Source: Stratiolaelaps scimitus
Lineage: Eukaryota > Arthropoda > Arachnida > Mesostigmata > Laelapidae
NCBI GenBank assembly: GCA_019614645.1
Contig: JABWDB010000030.1
Coordinates: 2,356,001 to 2,420,000, forward strand
Length of the DNA: 64,000 nucleotides
Direction: 5' to 3'
Part shown: piece after piece, positions 23,520-36,100 of the stretch
Position numbering within the stretch: the first letter of the stretch is position 1
How the letters are laid out: the number at the start of each line of letters is the position of its first letter
Notes under the pieces: generated by a model
The model's input: only the letters and a program-made list of their open reading frames with translations
Databases searched by the model: none
Told to the model about the DNA's origin: nothing
Position numbers and translations under genes: made by a program

Positions 23520-24192
23520 CTCGTCGAGTAATAACGGGGTCGATGGAAGAGTCAGAGATGTGAGTTTATGCCTCGTCATTAAACACAATGTTCCACTGAT
23601 TAAATAAATGGTTGAGCCACGATGTCACTGATCCTCCCAAGATACAGACGTGAACGCGTAGCCTGCTGACAGTGCAGATACAGCTCAAGTATTTATGCCA
23701 CAGCGCAGACGACAGGTGCGTGACAATACGGCGAGCGACAAGCAAGCAATCTGGTCAGAATTTTGAATACATCCGGTAGCGTTAGCTATGTGTGTGCCTG
23801 ATCGTTCGCCAACTCGCTCGCATACGTGTGCACACGACCACCCACATGTGCAATGCAAAAAGAAGAACTGTTGAACTGTTTCACTCTTTCCAACCCTCCT
23901 ACAATATTTCTTGGGAATATGTTTGACTGGCTCATCATCGCATTTGAATTAGAATCAAAAAGGCAGTTCTTTGGGTGAAGAAAAGATCGAAATGAAAAAA
24001 AACACAATACAAAATGATGGCCTAGTTTTCTGGCCGTTGGCATTTTGGATCTCTTATCAAGCGTGAAAGAAAACTCAGCAACGATTTCTACAAATTTTTA
24101 TGAACCCAAGAGAAATAACGCTTAGGTGACTTTAAAGCTGCTTTCGATCTCTTGACGAGGGAGCACAGATAACTGGACATGTCTCATATCTA

Positions 24193-24238
<46 letters not shown>

Positions 24239-25289
24239 ATACATCTCAATGTGCCGTATTTTCGCCATCCACACGATGTTGATTAATTTCAATTTTGCTC
24301 TATGTAAAAGCCCGATTGCCTACTCTAGTATTGTATTCGTACTCATATGCAACATATTTACACAGAGTTTCGACTAATGTCGATAATAAGCAGCGTTATT
24401 GCTTTGAAGTGTTGAATAGTGAATTCGCAAATATATTGAAATCAAGTATTCGGTTTGAGCCGTCAGCGTTCAAGTGTGACGTGCGATTTTACACGTATAT
24501 AATTCAGCATTGTTATCAAAGCTATTCCTAAATATCTACGATGATACGTTCGTGAAAGTGGTCTTTTCTAAGAGTAGATCCATGATGCGCCCAAATTCAC
24601 AAATTGCCCAAGTACGATTACATACAATATATGTCTAAGGCGCCAAACGGTGATAAGCCAAATAATGCGAATTGTGCCATAGCGATTGCTCGTTGCCGTT
24701 GGCGCGGCTGTGTTAACATGCGGATGTGAAGGGAGGAAAAGCGACCCTCGCAGGACGACCCCACTGCGAACTCGAATGACGACGAATGAATTGGACCAAC
24801 GTGTGGAAGGTGGTTGACTGACTGAATGGGTGGCTAGCTGGGTGGGCGGATGGTTGTATGCGTGGTTGGTTGTCTGTTGGAGAAACGGGCCCGTGTTTGG
24901 GATGAGGTTGGGGTATCGGAGTATTTTGGAGCCCTCCCTCGCGCTCCGTTACCTCACCCCCCCACTCCGGTCAGAATCAAGAGAGAACAACCGTCGATGG
25001 TATCGCAGCGGTGGATGCTGTGGTACGAGTTCTTCTCAGCTCCTCGATTGCTGGCTCTGCGGCTGCTGTTGCTGTTGTTCACATTATCTTCGTGCGTGCG
25101 CGAGACTGTTGCCAGTTGAATGGAGGAACCATTGAGAGTGGAATATATTGCATTACTCATCAGCTTCATATAGAATAATAAGCTACATATATTGAGAATA
25201 CAGCGTGCTGATAATCGACCCATGTGAGATAAAGGAAGTATCGCAGCTCAAGTCGATTTAAAAATAAATAAGACAACAATGGATCTTAC
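23520..25289. other. 5' flank of the eIF4E gene, with a GC-richer patch
   Basis: A (TA)n tract lies at 24196-24235. Around 24690-25130 the sequence is noticeably richer in G+C and CpG than its surroundings, with tandem GGTTG/GGTGG-like runs at 24812-24890. This could be a promoter or 5' leader for the minus-strand eIF4E gene, but no TATA box or initiator can be assigned. Confidence 0.3.
24196..24235. repeat. (TA)n microsatellite
   Basis: About 20 TA units. Confidence 0.92.
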
Positions 25290-25386
25290 CAGCTTTGCTC
25301 ATCTTTGGCGCTTGCGAATATCTACTACGCATGGGTACTTCACCTAACTGGATATTGACACCAAGTGAGTATACAAAATCTGGACC
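25290..25386 (-). CDS. Probable alternative upstream coding exon of the eIF4E gene
   Basis: The minus strand has an acceptor (TTGTTCTGCAG), 97 bases open in only one frame (containing GPDFVYSLGVNIQLG and PMRSRYSQAPKMSKA), and a GTAAGA donor. It ends in phase 1, the phase needed to join the eIF4E exon at 22154. It cannot join the exon at 23519 without a break, because the only acceptor that keeps that exon open starts in phase 2. I infer an alternative N-terminal exon; it could also belong to another minus-strand gene. Confidence 0.45.
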
Positions 25387-25504
25387 CTGCAGAACAATCA
25401 AGAAATGAACTTATATGACTATAAATCGAGTCGAATTGAGTTCGCGAGAGACAAAATTGACAAGTCTTACTTTGCTTTATTATTTTTTCTGTTCCATACT
25501 CGAA

Positions 25505-25560
25505 TATTTTTTTAAAGAGAGCTCAAGCATTGTAAAACTATAGTTCGCTCAATGAATCAT
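25505..25560 (+). repeat. Partial copy of SINE family B (3' part)
   Basis: AGAGCTCAAGCATTGTAAAA and the following bases match the body of the repeat at 27330-27385 (AGCGCTTAAGCATTGCAAAA) with about a quarter of positions changed. Confidence 0.4.
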
Positions 25561-26539
25561 AATTTTAATTGAATTGACAGTGCTCTGGTATTGGTGCATT
25601 TGAGTTCATATAACACTCTACGGAAATAGAAACGTTGAACCCTGTAAATATTGGTTCACTGTATATTATATATATATATATATATTTATATTTATGTGTT
25701 TACTGCTCATTCCGGAATGTCTGTCTACACAAGGAGCACGTCTTCTGTGTCTGTGTAATGGGTTCTATTTACACAATTATTATTATTACGATTTCATGTC
25801 TATTTCCCAGATATTATATTTCGTTACTCTCTCCTTGTTCGTCCCATATTTCTACCCATTACTTTTGTATCATTCAATTCTTACGACAGCACCACCTGTT
25901 CTGTGAAATCTAGCGCAACTTTGATATGTACCGCTCTTGTACTATTATAGCTGTTGGATTGTTTCTTTTGTTAAACATATATTTGGAACCTAGGATTTTC
26001 CATTTCCAGGAATTTTGACCGTATCGTTTTGGTATTTAACATTCGTGCTCAGCAGTATGTTAGCAATCTCGATGCCTTGAAGTTCGTGTAAATTATTACC
26101 ATCTCAGAACCATGTTATTTCTAGCTTCCGCTATAGGTACGATACCAAGGAGCTTTTTCTTTGTATTTCCGCTCTTCATATTGGTTCCCCCGCTTCTTGG
26201 AGGGTTTTCTTTATTTGCCTGTTTATCTTTTCTAGACTACCAGTCTTTCAATTCAATTTAGTTCAATTCAAATACTCGTTTAATATCGGCCAAGGGAGGT
26301 AGTCTATATACATATATATATATATATTTTTTTTTCTTTTAATGCTATTAGAGTATCAATCATTTAACCCAACAATCGCGCGAGCTTCCAGGAGAAGATA
26401 TTTTTTATGCGTCCTGTGCGCGCGACGTCAAGAGCACAGGCAGTTTTGCCACCGCGCCAATTATTTTCGACGATAGCAAGGAAATTACAACAAAGAAATG
26501 TTCAGTCATGTTCTGCTTCTTCAACCTATGGGACAAGGA
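25561..26539. other. Intronic AT-rich stretch with (TA)n and T-rich runs
   Basis: No exon is recognised. Short (TA)n runs lie at about 25664-25685 and 26312-26328. Confidence 0.4.
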
Positions 26540-26761
26540 GACGTCTGCTATATTGTGTTGTTATTGTGTAGTTACTATTGACTTCCTTGGCATACCCTTG
26601 GAACCCACTGCACAGACACATAAGACCTTCCATACGTCCTGCGTATAAATCTTTGTTGAACCCTCTCCAAGACATCGATATGCTTCTTTAAGTACGGCCG
26701 CCATATTACATAACAGTAAAGATGGTTGGGTACGACTAGGCTCTTGTAAAGTGTAAAGCGC

Positions 26762-26940
26762 GGCGGCGTGGTGAATTCTGTGCACCTTCTAATCAGAGAA
26801 GACACGCACGTAGGTGCACGGCTTCGATCCCCACCGTTCCATATTTGCATTTGAAGGGGTCCGTTTTATGAAGCTATGCCGAAAACAGTACCATGGACGT
26901 TAAATGTTTTGCTGTGAGTCATTCCGGAAAATTAATGTTT
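26762..26940 (+). repeat. tRNA-like SINE, family A, copy 2, inside the LINE
   Basis: GGCGGCGTGGTGAATTC starts a head that ends in a B-box-like GGCTTCGATCCCC. The body GGGGTCCGTTTTATGAAGC then GCCGAAAACAGTACCATGG follows, ending near GTTAAATGTTTTGCTGTGAG. It aligns along its length to 13653-13840 and to the minus strand at 47153-47288, and separates two consecutive coding blocks of the host LINE. Confidence 0.65.
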
Positions 26941-27281
26941 TGGGCTCTTGTAGACTATCATTAAGAAGTTAACTTCTTAAACAACGAAACACTGAATTCG
27001 CCTAACGAACAACATGTTACATAAGGGTTTAAGGCTAGAGTCGGACTGACGATTACGCTTAGATACCTAAAGGTCTCCACTTTTAGAATGGAAGCGCCAT
27101 TTAGATTGTAAATGAAATCATCATTGTTGGTCGAAACTAGAGTGCAGCGCATCCTTAAGATCTAGTACAAAACATGAGTGGGCCTATACTGGAGATCCCT
27201 CGAGTACTCCAGATGGTCGCGTTACATTCACTTCTCTGAACGGTCTGTCTCTTATGTAACTAGGTATCCAATTTATCGCAT

Positions 27282-27400
27282 TCCATTATTGGAAGCCAGA
27301 GGCCGTAGGTTCGAGCCCTGCTGTGTGACATATAAGAGCGCTTAAGCATTGCAAAATTGCAGCTCCTTTAATAAACCAATGAAACCTTTACCTTTACCTC
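27282..27400 (+). repeat. tRNA-like SINE, family B, inside the LINE
   Basis: It contains GTAGGTTCGAGCCCTGC, a near-perfect T-arm with B box. AAGCATTGCAAAATTGCAGC and CTTTAATAAACCAATGAAAC follow, then a (CTTTAC)n-like tail. Its body recurs at 36310-36360 (minus) and 25505-25560 (plus). It splits the RT frame of the surrounding LINE. Confidence 0.6.
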
Positions 27401-27600
27401 TGGACTCTCAGCTGTAAGAGCTTCCAGGCCAGGCGAATGTGCAAGACCCTATCAAACGCTTTTGAGAAATCAAAATACAATCGAAGGTTCGCTTTCGATT
27501 CAAAAAAGCGCCCAATGCTGTGTCATTCCAACGAATTGGGTTGACGTGGACCCCCTTTGGCAAAACCGTGCGCTTCCTCATCCAGAAAACCCTTCGATGC

Positions 27601-28459
27601 ATAGCTGCGAAAGTATATCATTCTCAGTTTATATATTTACCTTTCGGGAAGTTAGCACATGTCTCGTTTGCCTTTTTTTTATTGTAACTGCTCAATTAAT
27701 CCCCTCTTGTTTCTCTAAAATCCTTAACCTCGAGGAGTCGTGTGCCCAATTCCCCTGAACCTCGCTCGTCCAGAAACTTGATCTTCGGTATTGCATTGCT
27801 TGTGTAGCCATTGGCTCGTTGTGCCATGTACAATTTACAAACTGTACTAGTAGCATTCATTGAGACTATTGCATTGGCGTACGCAGCCATAGGTCGAACA
27901 AACAAAGGCTTCCAGACTTCGCTGGTCACGAGGTACATTAATATACTCATACAATCCTTTCCATGGTATGAAATAACTGACTATGTATTTTAGCAATATG
28001 TGCTATAGGAAATTGATCTGACATAGCTGCCAGATTTACTCGAGGTAGACGCTACTTGTCGTATTCGTATTGTAAGTTAGCAAAAAAATATGCGTGTAAA
28101 CAAACGTGTATATTCTAACAAATTTATTGAGATTCTCTACTCTGTATAAGCCCTATCCCTACTGGTTTTAGGTACATATCTTTGTTTTGCCATAAATTCA
28201 TTTGGAACAACCTTCTTTTTTAAGCCACTTGCGGTGTACGTCTTGTTTTTGTGTTTCAGGCACTTGAGGTCTTTGATAAAATATTTTCCATACTTTTGAG
28301 TTCGTGCTCGCAACAATATGATTAGTCAATAATATATCATATAACAATTTTTCGTAGATGCGCGTTTTAACAAACACGAAATAAAATAAATTCCACCTTA
28401 TTTATATTAATGAATCATGTCATAAATGTATTTACAAAGTTCTTTCATATCTAGGCTAG
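27601..28459. other. Intron upstream of the membrane-helix exon
   Basis: No gene is recognised on either strand. The last bases carry the acceptor of the exon starting at 28460. Confidence 0.4.
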
Positions 28460-31400
28460 CCCGTGAGATTAGACTACTCCTCCGTCATCATGCTCCCGTG
28501 GACGTTTCTCGAGGACGACACAGATCTGCTGGCCGATTTAGTCCTTTTCTATCCGCGTGCATCGCCGATGTCGACACAACCGCCGCAGCCCCCGCCACCG
28601 CCACCGGGCCGATTGGACTGTACCGTTGTGTTCAATGGCGAATGCGAGGCTATCCCTGATCTCAGCTCAGGCCTAACGACGGTCCTTCTAACAGCTGGAC
28701 AAGGACGGACCCCTAATCTGCCCCTTGTCACCGTTGGCTCTGCTCTGCTGTTCAGCATTGTGTGTGTCACCATCTTCTTCACTTGCAGGTATATACCAGT
28801 GTCAGTGTTGACGCCAACCAGTTTATTACATACGAATTCTATTTAATACCTACGGATACCTAGCTTTAATCCCGAGGAAGTTGAGCTATTACAAAGAAAA
28901 GAACCCGTCCTTCTATGTTTGAGTAAAAACACTGAACAGATTAAGCTTCCATGATGAAGTGTTCGGGAGCTAGGATTGCTCCGCTAATAGTGGATGAGAA
29001 ATAGCAACACGATTCACAAGATGAGACTCTGTCGAAGGAAAACACGACAATAGCTAACTCATAGTGAATAGTCACAAAGAGTTATGCGAAAAAGAATGGT
29101 GCAAATAGCCACTCTCAGGCCTTGACCTCGCATTGCCGGGCGTTTAAGCAGGTAATTGAGACGCTGTCGCCGGCGGCTCGACCGTGCGTGTATCTTCATA
29201 GGGAGATATCCAATCCAATGAAAGTGATCCGGCTGTTGCTTGATCGCAGCATCGCTTGGGAGTAATCCTGCTATAGTAATCGCTTATTTGAGTACTGCCC
29301 CGGTCCCAGGGGACTCCGGGGTTTACTTTGTCCAATTGCTTAGAGATGCTTTCCCCACAACTAAGGTAAGGATGCAAAACGCCGACAAACGCCATGTGAA
29401 ACAGCCCCCGATTACGTAACAGCTCGACTCAACTTAAATTGTTAATATACAACGAGCAAAAAACGGAGTTTTTCAAAGTGTATTTGGTATTCTGAGAAGA
29501 ACGATCTTCTCATCTACAGCAAAGCGAAATTAGGTGAGGAGTTTCTAAATGAATGAAAGAGAAATTCCACTAATTTAGGACTTAAAAATGTTTCTATAAA
29601 TGTGACCTACGAAATACAGACTATGTGGAGCCTCCACAATGGGACCACTTTTCAGAAAATTGAACCTTCATTTGTATGTTTGGAAATTCATTATTGCTCT
29701 GTCAAATAGCCAATTATATTTGCAAAGGATTACAACCTTTTTATTAGATTGAGAACTTTGGAAGACTCTTTACACACTTTTTCGGCCGCTAGTACCACTA
29801 TAGCTCACAGAGCCGCATCGATAAAACCGTAATTAGGTGGTTGTATCGTGCTCGATATTTGATTACCTACGATCTCACATTGGTTTCGTATGCAGTTAAG
29901 GCTTTAGAAGTATTCTCCGATATTGATCTCTTGAGTGCATTGTCGTCACTGTCTGTAATCATTAATTTCAGGCACCATAAACGAAAAATGGACTTTTTAG
30001 CATACAAGCCGGGGCCGCAGCTCAGTCATGTTGTACTGGGCCCTAGCGCAAGAAGACGTAACGACACTACGCTACTCGCCTCATCCCGGTCAGATCAGCA
30101 GCAGCAGCAGGTGATAGCATGCATTGTATCGTTGTAATTACGGTGTTCATCATAATTCAAAGCGTGCATAAGATACAGGATCGATCGATCACTCGAGATT
30201 AACAAGTACCCGGCCTCCGACCTCCAAATGAGTTAAGCATATCTCAAATGCTTATGAGTTGGCAGGGCACCTACGAACCAATACGAGATTGTATTTGCAG
30301 ATCTGTCTAGCCAATTATTACTAAATTATTTGATCTCTGGCTACTTGGAGAACTCTGTCTCATGAGTTGTTTTTTTTAAATAATGTTCATCTTATCAAAT
30401 TCAATAATTAACCTTCGACTCCAGCAACTCAAATGTCGTTTCATTCCAACTTGAGTAGGCACTGTATATGTACAGATGAATTTTCCAATTAGTGGAATTT
30501 CCAATTTATCTTTTAGCGTGCAGCCACCAAGTCGCTTTCGAAGAATCTGTGTCAGTTTATGGCTATTTGTGGTAACATCACGTTGCTCTTGTCGTCGTCA
30601 TTGTCCTCCTCCACCTGCCCCCTATTATGTCCTATGTAACAGCGACAAACATCGACAGGCACAGAACGATGACTGCACACCATTATTGTAACAAAAAAAA
30701 ACACGCATGAGGATAGATATAAATAGAAAAGATCATTATCGCTATTGTCGGTTAATATTCGACTCTGTGCAAAACGGCATTCGCCCTAATTCGGCTTATC
30801 AATAAGCTGCTGTCACAAACCATTGGTCGGCTTTATGTCAAAACGAACGTAATCTTCGAATTTCGGGCGGCAATGGAACCACCCATCCATCCACTTAGAA
30901 ATCGTCACGTCCGGTGACGTCCGGCGTGAAGGACTCTGGGAAATGGAACAATGGGAAGAGTGACAATGTCAGGATGATCTTCGGATGATTTTCTAAATTT
31001 TTCTTCTATTTCAAAGTACGACTGCGTAGCTTTCATAAATGAATAGCAGCATTTCCGAGGACTCATTTGACCAAAGAAACGAGACGTTTTGTATTGAATA
31101 TAAAATTTATGTGTGGCTTATATACTGCTACATGCATTGTGATGGCCAAAAAACTCAACCGTACATTACTATACGTTAAAGTGTGTTCTGTGTTCGATGA
31201 AATAAACGTATACATAGACCACGTCACTAGATCAATAATAAATAACAAGAAGCGAATGCAGCACACCGTTCACAGATTATTAATGAACGATTGCGTGACT
31301 CCAAATAATCCGTGCTGTGACGCCATCATTACAGAATTATGAACACTCTGTATCAAAATCGTATATCTACTTTGTGTCTCAATAACTGTTAACCTATATA

Positions 31401-32587
31401 TCTCCCACCTCTGGTTCAGCTATAAGCATATGTACGTTTGTTCCCTCCTCCATATATATATATATATATATATAAAGCGCTTCAGGTGTACAACGCGCAA
31501 CTTTGATTGAAAACAAGTAGCCTAGTCATAATACAAGCCTACTTTTCAGAATGAATCGGGATTACCCGATATGTACGGTGGCGGAGGATATGGCGCTACA
31601 TTACCGTTGCAAAAGGCACCACTGACGCCAGCACTAGTTCTTCTCGACGCGCCTCGGCAGGGAAGCAAAGAGCACTTTAATCCAATCTACGAGGAGCTTG
31701 ACCAACGTGGTCCAGGTGACTATGGACTATATTAATTATAAATAATCAATTCCAGGTCATGCATACGAAATCGACAGATCTCATTTTTGGCTTATCGTAA
31801 AGAGCAATGGGAGTCATCATGCTCATCAGATCTACCTTATCTTCGTACGAGTTGAATTATATAGAGATTTTCTAGCATTTTCTTAATAACTTTCGATATA
31901 TAATGACAAACTGCTTTCCACACAAGAGACGTCGTTTTCAGAATACCCTTAATAAAGACGGTTTGCATTGAGTTAAATCTATACTTTAGCAGGATTCGAA
32001 CCATACACATGTGAAGTAAGTTCGTTCAGTCGCTAGCGTCGTAACAATTTGCTCGATTTTTTCATGGGATGTTCTGTACTTTCCTCCGTGGGATGTACAG
32101 TCCTGACCCCGTCGGGCTATCGCCCATTGTGGCCTCTCACGAATTCTTCCGTTGGAAAGAACTTCGAAAATTTGAATAATTTAGAGTAGTACATCGACCA
32201 TTTTTCGACAAAAGATCTAAAACGTTTGGTAGAAAAAAGTCATTGATCCGGTGATCCAAGAAAGATACATCGATTTCATTTAATAAGAAATCGTCGACAC
32301 AATTTTGTTTATCTTTAGCTGAGGGGGAATAAACCGAACGAACTTACTTGACAGTGTAATATGAACAAACGTGAAATCAAAATAAATTTCTCTTCGTTTT
32401 TGTTATCACAGAATATGACACTGTGGTAGGTTGTCACTCGTCAATAATGGGGATCCGCCATCCTGAGGGCGGAGCCACGCTCAAGCAAGTGGCTGAACCG
32501 CGAAGTCGGAGCTACCAGTTTGTCACCTCACGTCAGCCTGGACATGAGAATATCTACGCATCAATTGAAGACCAACGATTTTGCTAA
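28460..32587 (+). CDS. Single-pass membrane protein, 3' exons (membrane helix and tyrosine-motif tail)
   Basis: Four exons join in frame: 28460-28788, 29972-30110, 31550-31715 and 32412-32587 (stop TAA). With the 5' exons the product is 454 residues. It shows a proline run at about residues 226-234, two ectodomain cysteines near 239 and 247, and a membrane helix at about 273-294. A stop-transfer HHKRK follows, then a cytoplasmic tail with poly-Gln and a glycine cluster. NPIY at 385-388 is a PTB/endocytosis-type motif. YEEL (388-391), six residues, then YDTV (398-401) closely resembles an ITAM, and YASI lies at 445-448. The exon 5/6 junction falls between the two ITAM-like tyrosines. By analogy these would bind SH2 or PTB proteins once phosphorylated; ligand and family are unknown. 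The large intron holds the eIF4E gene and several transposons. Missed small exons are possible. Confidence 0.72.
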
Positions 32588-33141
32588 AACAAGAAGCACA
32601 CGGGCTAATTGAGTCCAGAATGCCGGAATCCCATTCTTCGCTTCATCATCGTATTAAACGCCACAAGCTACTGAATCTGCAGCGACATGCTGATGCGCAC
32701 CTAGCAGTTGTATCAGTAAGAACTAAATCGTATCCATCTGTACCGGATATCATCGACACTCTTCTGAATGACCACTTCCCTCTAGACTCTACCACTTCGA
32801 CTTTTGGTTGTGGCCAAAGCGCCCTCAAGTCTACTCTCACCAGCAGACATTTCTCAGTACTTAGCCGTATCGCACTGGTACGAGAATTGTCCGGAGGAAA
32901 CATCTCCACCCCCCCTGAGACCAATGCAGGATTTCGCGACCTGCGACCTGGGACAGATCGCGCAACCGTTCTATTTATCCAAGCTAAGTCCCTAGGGACT
33001 GCCACATTGCCGCGTCAAGCACCAAGGGAACACTTTGGAGCTAAGTCAATGTACCGAAACCCATTCAACATCACGTGGATTTACGTCGAGCAAGACCAGC
33101 GCAGAGTAACTGCTACTTATGACGACACGTGGTATCCTTAA
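32588..33141 (+). other. Long open frame directly after the membrane-protein stop
   Basis: About 184 codons stay open in a different frame from just before the TAA of the membrane-protein gene to 33141, through sequence that should be 3' UTR. No ATG-anchored start with a good context and no known domain were seen. The region is less AT-rich than its flanks, which alone makes long chance frames likelier. An overlapping 119-codon frame is also open on the minus strand. Confidence 0.2.
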
Positions 33142-36100
33142 AAGTATCCTTGATATGCTGTGGACAACAGATAAATATCGCGATTGAGAGAACTCAAGTA
33201 TATGTTATAGATACCCAAACATTCATATTTAGTATCCAACCTGATTTTCTACGAACATGATTTCCCCAACACCCAGCAGAGACAAAAAGTGCATGCGCAC
33301 ATTCTAAGTTCATTCGATATTACAAACCTATTTTATTTCCCATTCAATTTAAAGACCCCTTTTTGTATCAGGAGCGCACAGCAAGTATTTGGTACCCGTG
33401 TTTCATTCACACTGTCCATGTCGTGTCTATCTGCGTCCTCTGAATTATCAACTTTTTTTTGTAGCCACTTACCTCCCTCCACTTTTTCTTATTTCTGAAT
33501 TTCAATAATACAATTCGATTTGATAGTATTTTTTTTCTATAAACAAGCAGCGTTAACAATGCGAGATGACATGCTAAAAATATAAAAGATGTGTGAGTAA
33601 CGGATAAGGGGTTACGCCCGAGAAGTGGCGGTTTACAAAGCCATTGCTGTCTTCAATATGAAGTTATTTTTTGACAAAACAATAGAAAATACGATTTGCG
33701 GACGCTGCAGTTACAACTGAGGGATTGCACCGCTGTTCTTTTTTTATGAATATTTCAACCCTACGAAGAAGGGAACTAGACATAGTCATAATAATAATAA
33801 TAATAATAACAACAGCGTTCCACCTGAAATTTTCCCATCACAGACATCTGGTTCGACATACATTAACTCTAAAGGTGTCCTAAATCAACACTTGCACTTA
33901 ACCGGACACGATGGTACAAAATGTGGATGCTTCTAGGTATATTTTAACAGTACACAGTAATTCTATTTAATTGATAAAACGACGGCAATAATAACGTGAT
34001 CGACAATAATAGAATCAACATGGCAGTGATAGTGCTTGAATACGCCCTAATAATTCTTCACAATACCACTAATATAAACGCTGAAACGACACAGCACGCG
34101 CTGTATAACGATTATTATTATTACGATGATGATGATTATTATTATTATTTTGTGAACAGTTATTATAATTATTATGTTTTTCGGGCGTTGGTAGCTCTAG
34201 CATATTTATCGAAAGAAGGTAAATAGTGACCTTAGGTATTACGGCAACGAAACATAAACAGCTCATCCAATGCAAGACTATGCTGTTGGCAATAATGATG
34301 AACAACAATAATAATTACGACGTAATTATATAACTGACTAATCGTCATATCGAAAACGATATAATTGCTATGTATAATTATTATAATAGCATTATAATTG
34401 TATATGTTCCTCGGTGAACAGAGACGAAGAGACACAGCTTGACGATGGCTAACAGGAATGAATGAATATATTTATTGGTAGATAGTGTGTTATGTAATAG
34501 CGCATCGAAACTACACGCCTCGCTTTTCGGCCAACTAGAAATTTGCTTGCCGATCAGCCAAGCGAATACATACGCACCTAATACGAAATATGTATAAATA
34601 TACAGAGGCGAACAAACAAAAGGACATTGCTCAGATGAAAGTCGGTGTCACCACCGATTCCGTCATCATCATGAATACTGCTTCAAATGTTTTTGTCGTT
34701 TATCTCTATGTGGTATTAATTATTATTGTTATTATAAATTGTCAATCACGGAATCAACCTTCATTGTCGGTCATCACAGTTGGCTATAGTTTAAGTCAAG
34801 TTGCTGTAACTGTCATCTGGCGAATGAAATGGACTCAAAAACAATTCGCAGCCATCCCCGTATATTATGAAACAACGGAACAAAAATTTATCTTGTTCTT
34901 ATTTGATGGTAGCGAGTGGTTGAAGAATTCCGTTGCAGAAGCAGAAACGTATTGATATACCGCCAAGTATATAACGAGTTAATTAATCCATCCATCCATC
35001 CATCGATATTATTCAAACTCGTATCGCAAGCAATATTCTACCATAGTATTCGAATGTTTAGTGCCAATTGAGCCACGAACTAGCTCCTTCCTCGCTGTCT
35101 GTTATACAGTGAGATGTTGGCACATTGTGTCAACCAGATAAATACAATCTGGTTTTAACATAATTCGGTGCATGGTTCTTTTAACAACGAGGGCTTTCAT
35201 TTCCTTCTCTCTGACCGTATTATATTTAGCTTCTATCAATCAAAACAGCCTAAAGAAATCCGTCTGTGGGAGAAAACGTATTTCGCAGTCAGGCATTTAT
35301 AGTTCACTGACATGCTTCACTGCCACATGGAATGAACACTATTGAACAGTGTGATTAAAGTCAGCAATCACTACTGAAATCATCACTGGCAGTTCGGGAA
35401 AGACGTTCACCAGATTACCACCATTAAAAGCGTTGCTTCACTTATAACAACGGTTGTTATAATGTGATGATGATGACGATGATTGATCATGTTTTTCAAT
35501 GTGATTTCAGTAAACACATTGACCGAACATCAACGGAAACTATAAACCGAGCCAATGTTATAATACTAATAGTATACTAGAGCGTACACGTAAATATGAA
35601 TACCTTATCTAACCTGTCGCCTTCTCATACGTTCTAACAACAATCTATCTATGACTTTGATTATTATTATTGTTGTTACTATTACGCGACAGTGATAATA
35701 GTAGTAGTAATGGACAGTAATCACAACGACCACTAACTAAATCATCGTCGTTAGGTATACACAGAGTTGTTTGGAATTAGCCATCATTATACGATTGCAG
35801 GAATATAAAAGGGATTTTTCCTTGAAATACAGATTATATAACTTGTATGAAGAGTCCTAAGAATACTTCATCCTGGGAGTATGCGTATACATGCTGTGTC
35901 CTGCTCTGCAGTGTATCCTATTCGAGCCTAAACGAAGATAGATTACTCTAAAATATAGACTCACGAACGAACCGGTCGGTTGCGAATTGTACTGAACTGG
36001 TAAAGATAGACCACACAACTCTACTACTACTACTGTGAAGTGATATCAAAGCATACATCATCATATTGATGATATGGCGACATCATGAAATAATCATAAA

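Larger units (their letters stand above)
26540..27600 (-). mobile_element. jockey/CR1-like LINE, 5'-truncated and interrupted by two SINEs
   Basis: The minus strand reads in order as follows. YFDFSKAFDRVLHIRLAWKL holds the first catalytic Asp of RT (about 27420-27480). INWIPSYIRDRPF then SGVLEGSPV corresponds to the usual SGVPQGSVLGP (about 27200-27285). YNLNGASILKVETFRYLSVIVS follows (about 27050-27120). LYKSLVVPNHLYCYVIWRPY and KKHIDVLERVQQR close it (about 26650-26760). All are standard RT and thumb motifs of jockey/CR1/L2 LINEs. The YADD box is lost. Two unrelated short repeats sit inside, at about 27282-27400 and 26762-26940. Confidence 0.85.

Noticed and set aside
29144..29395. 83-codon minus-strand ORF
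   Set aside because: It is intronic in the membrane-protein model, with no known motif and no exon borders.
31985..32050. tRNA-like B box (GGTTCGAATCC on the minus strand)
   Set aside because: No acceptor stem or matching A box could be paired. It may be a tRNA or SINE relic but is too weak to list.
34590..34955. 121-codon plus-strand ORF with a hydrophobic stretch
   Set aside because: It lies in AT-rich repeat-laden DNA, resembles no known domain and has no splice support.
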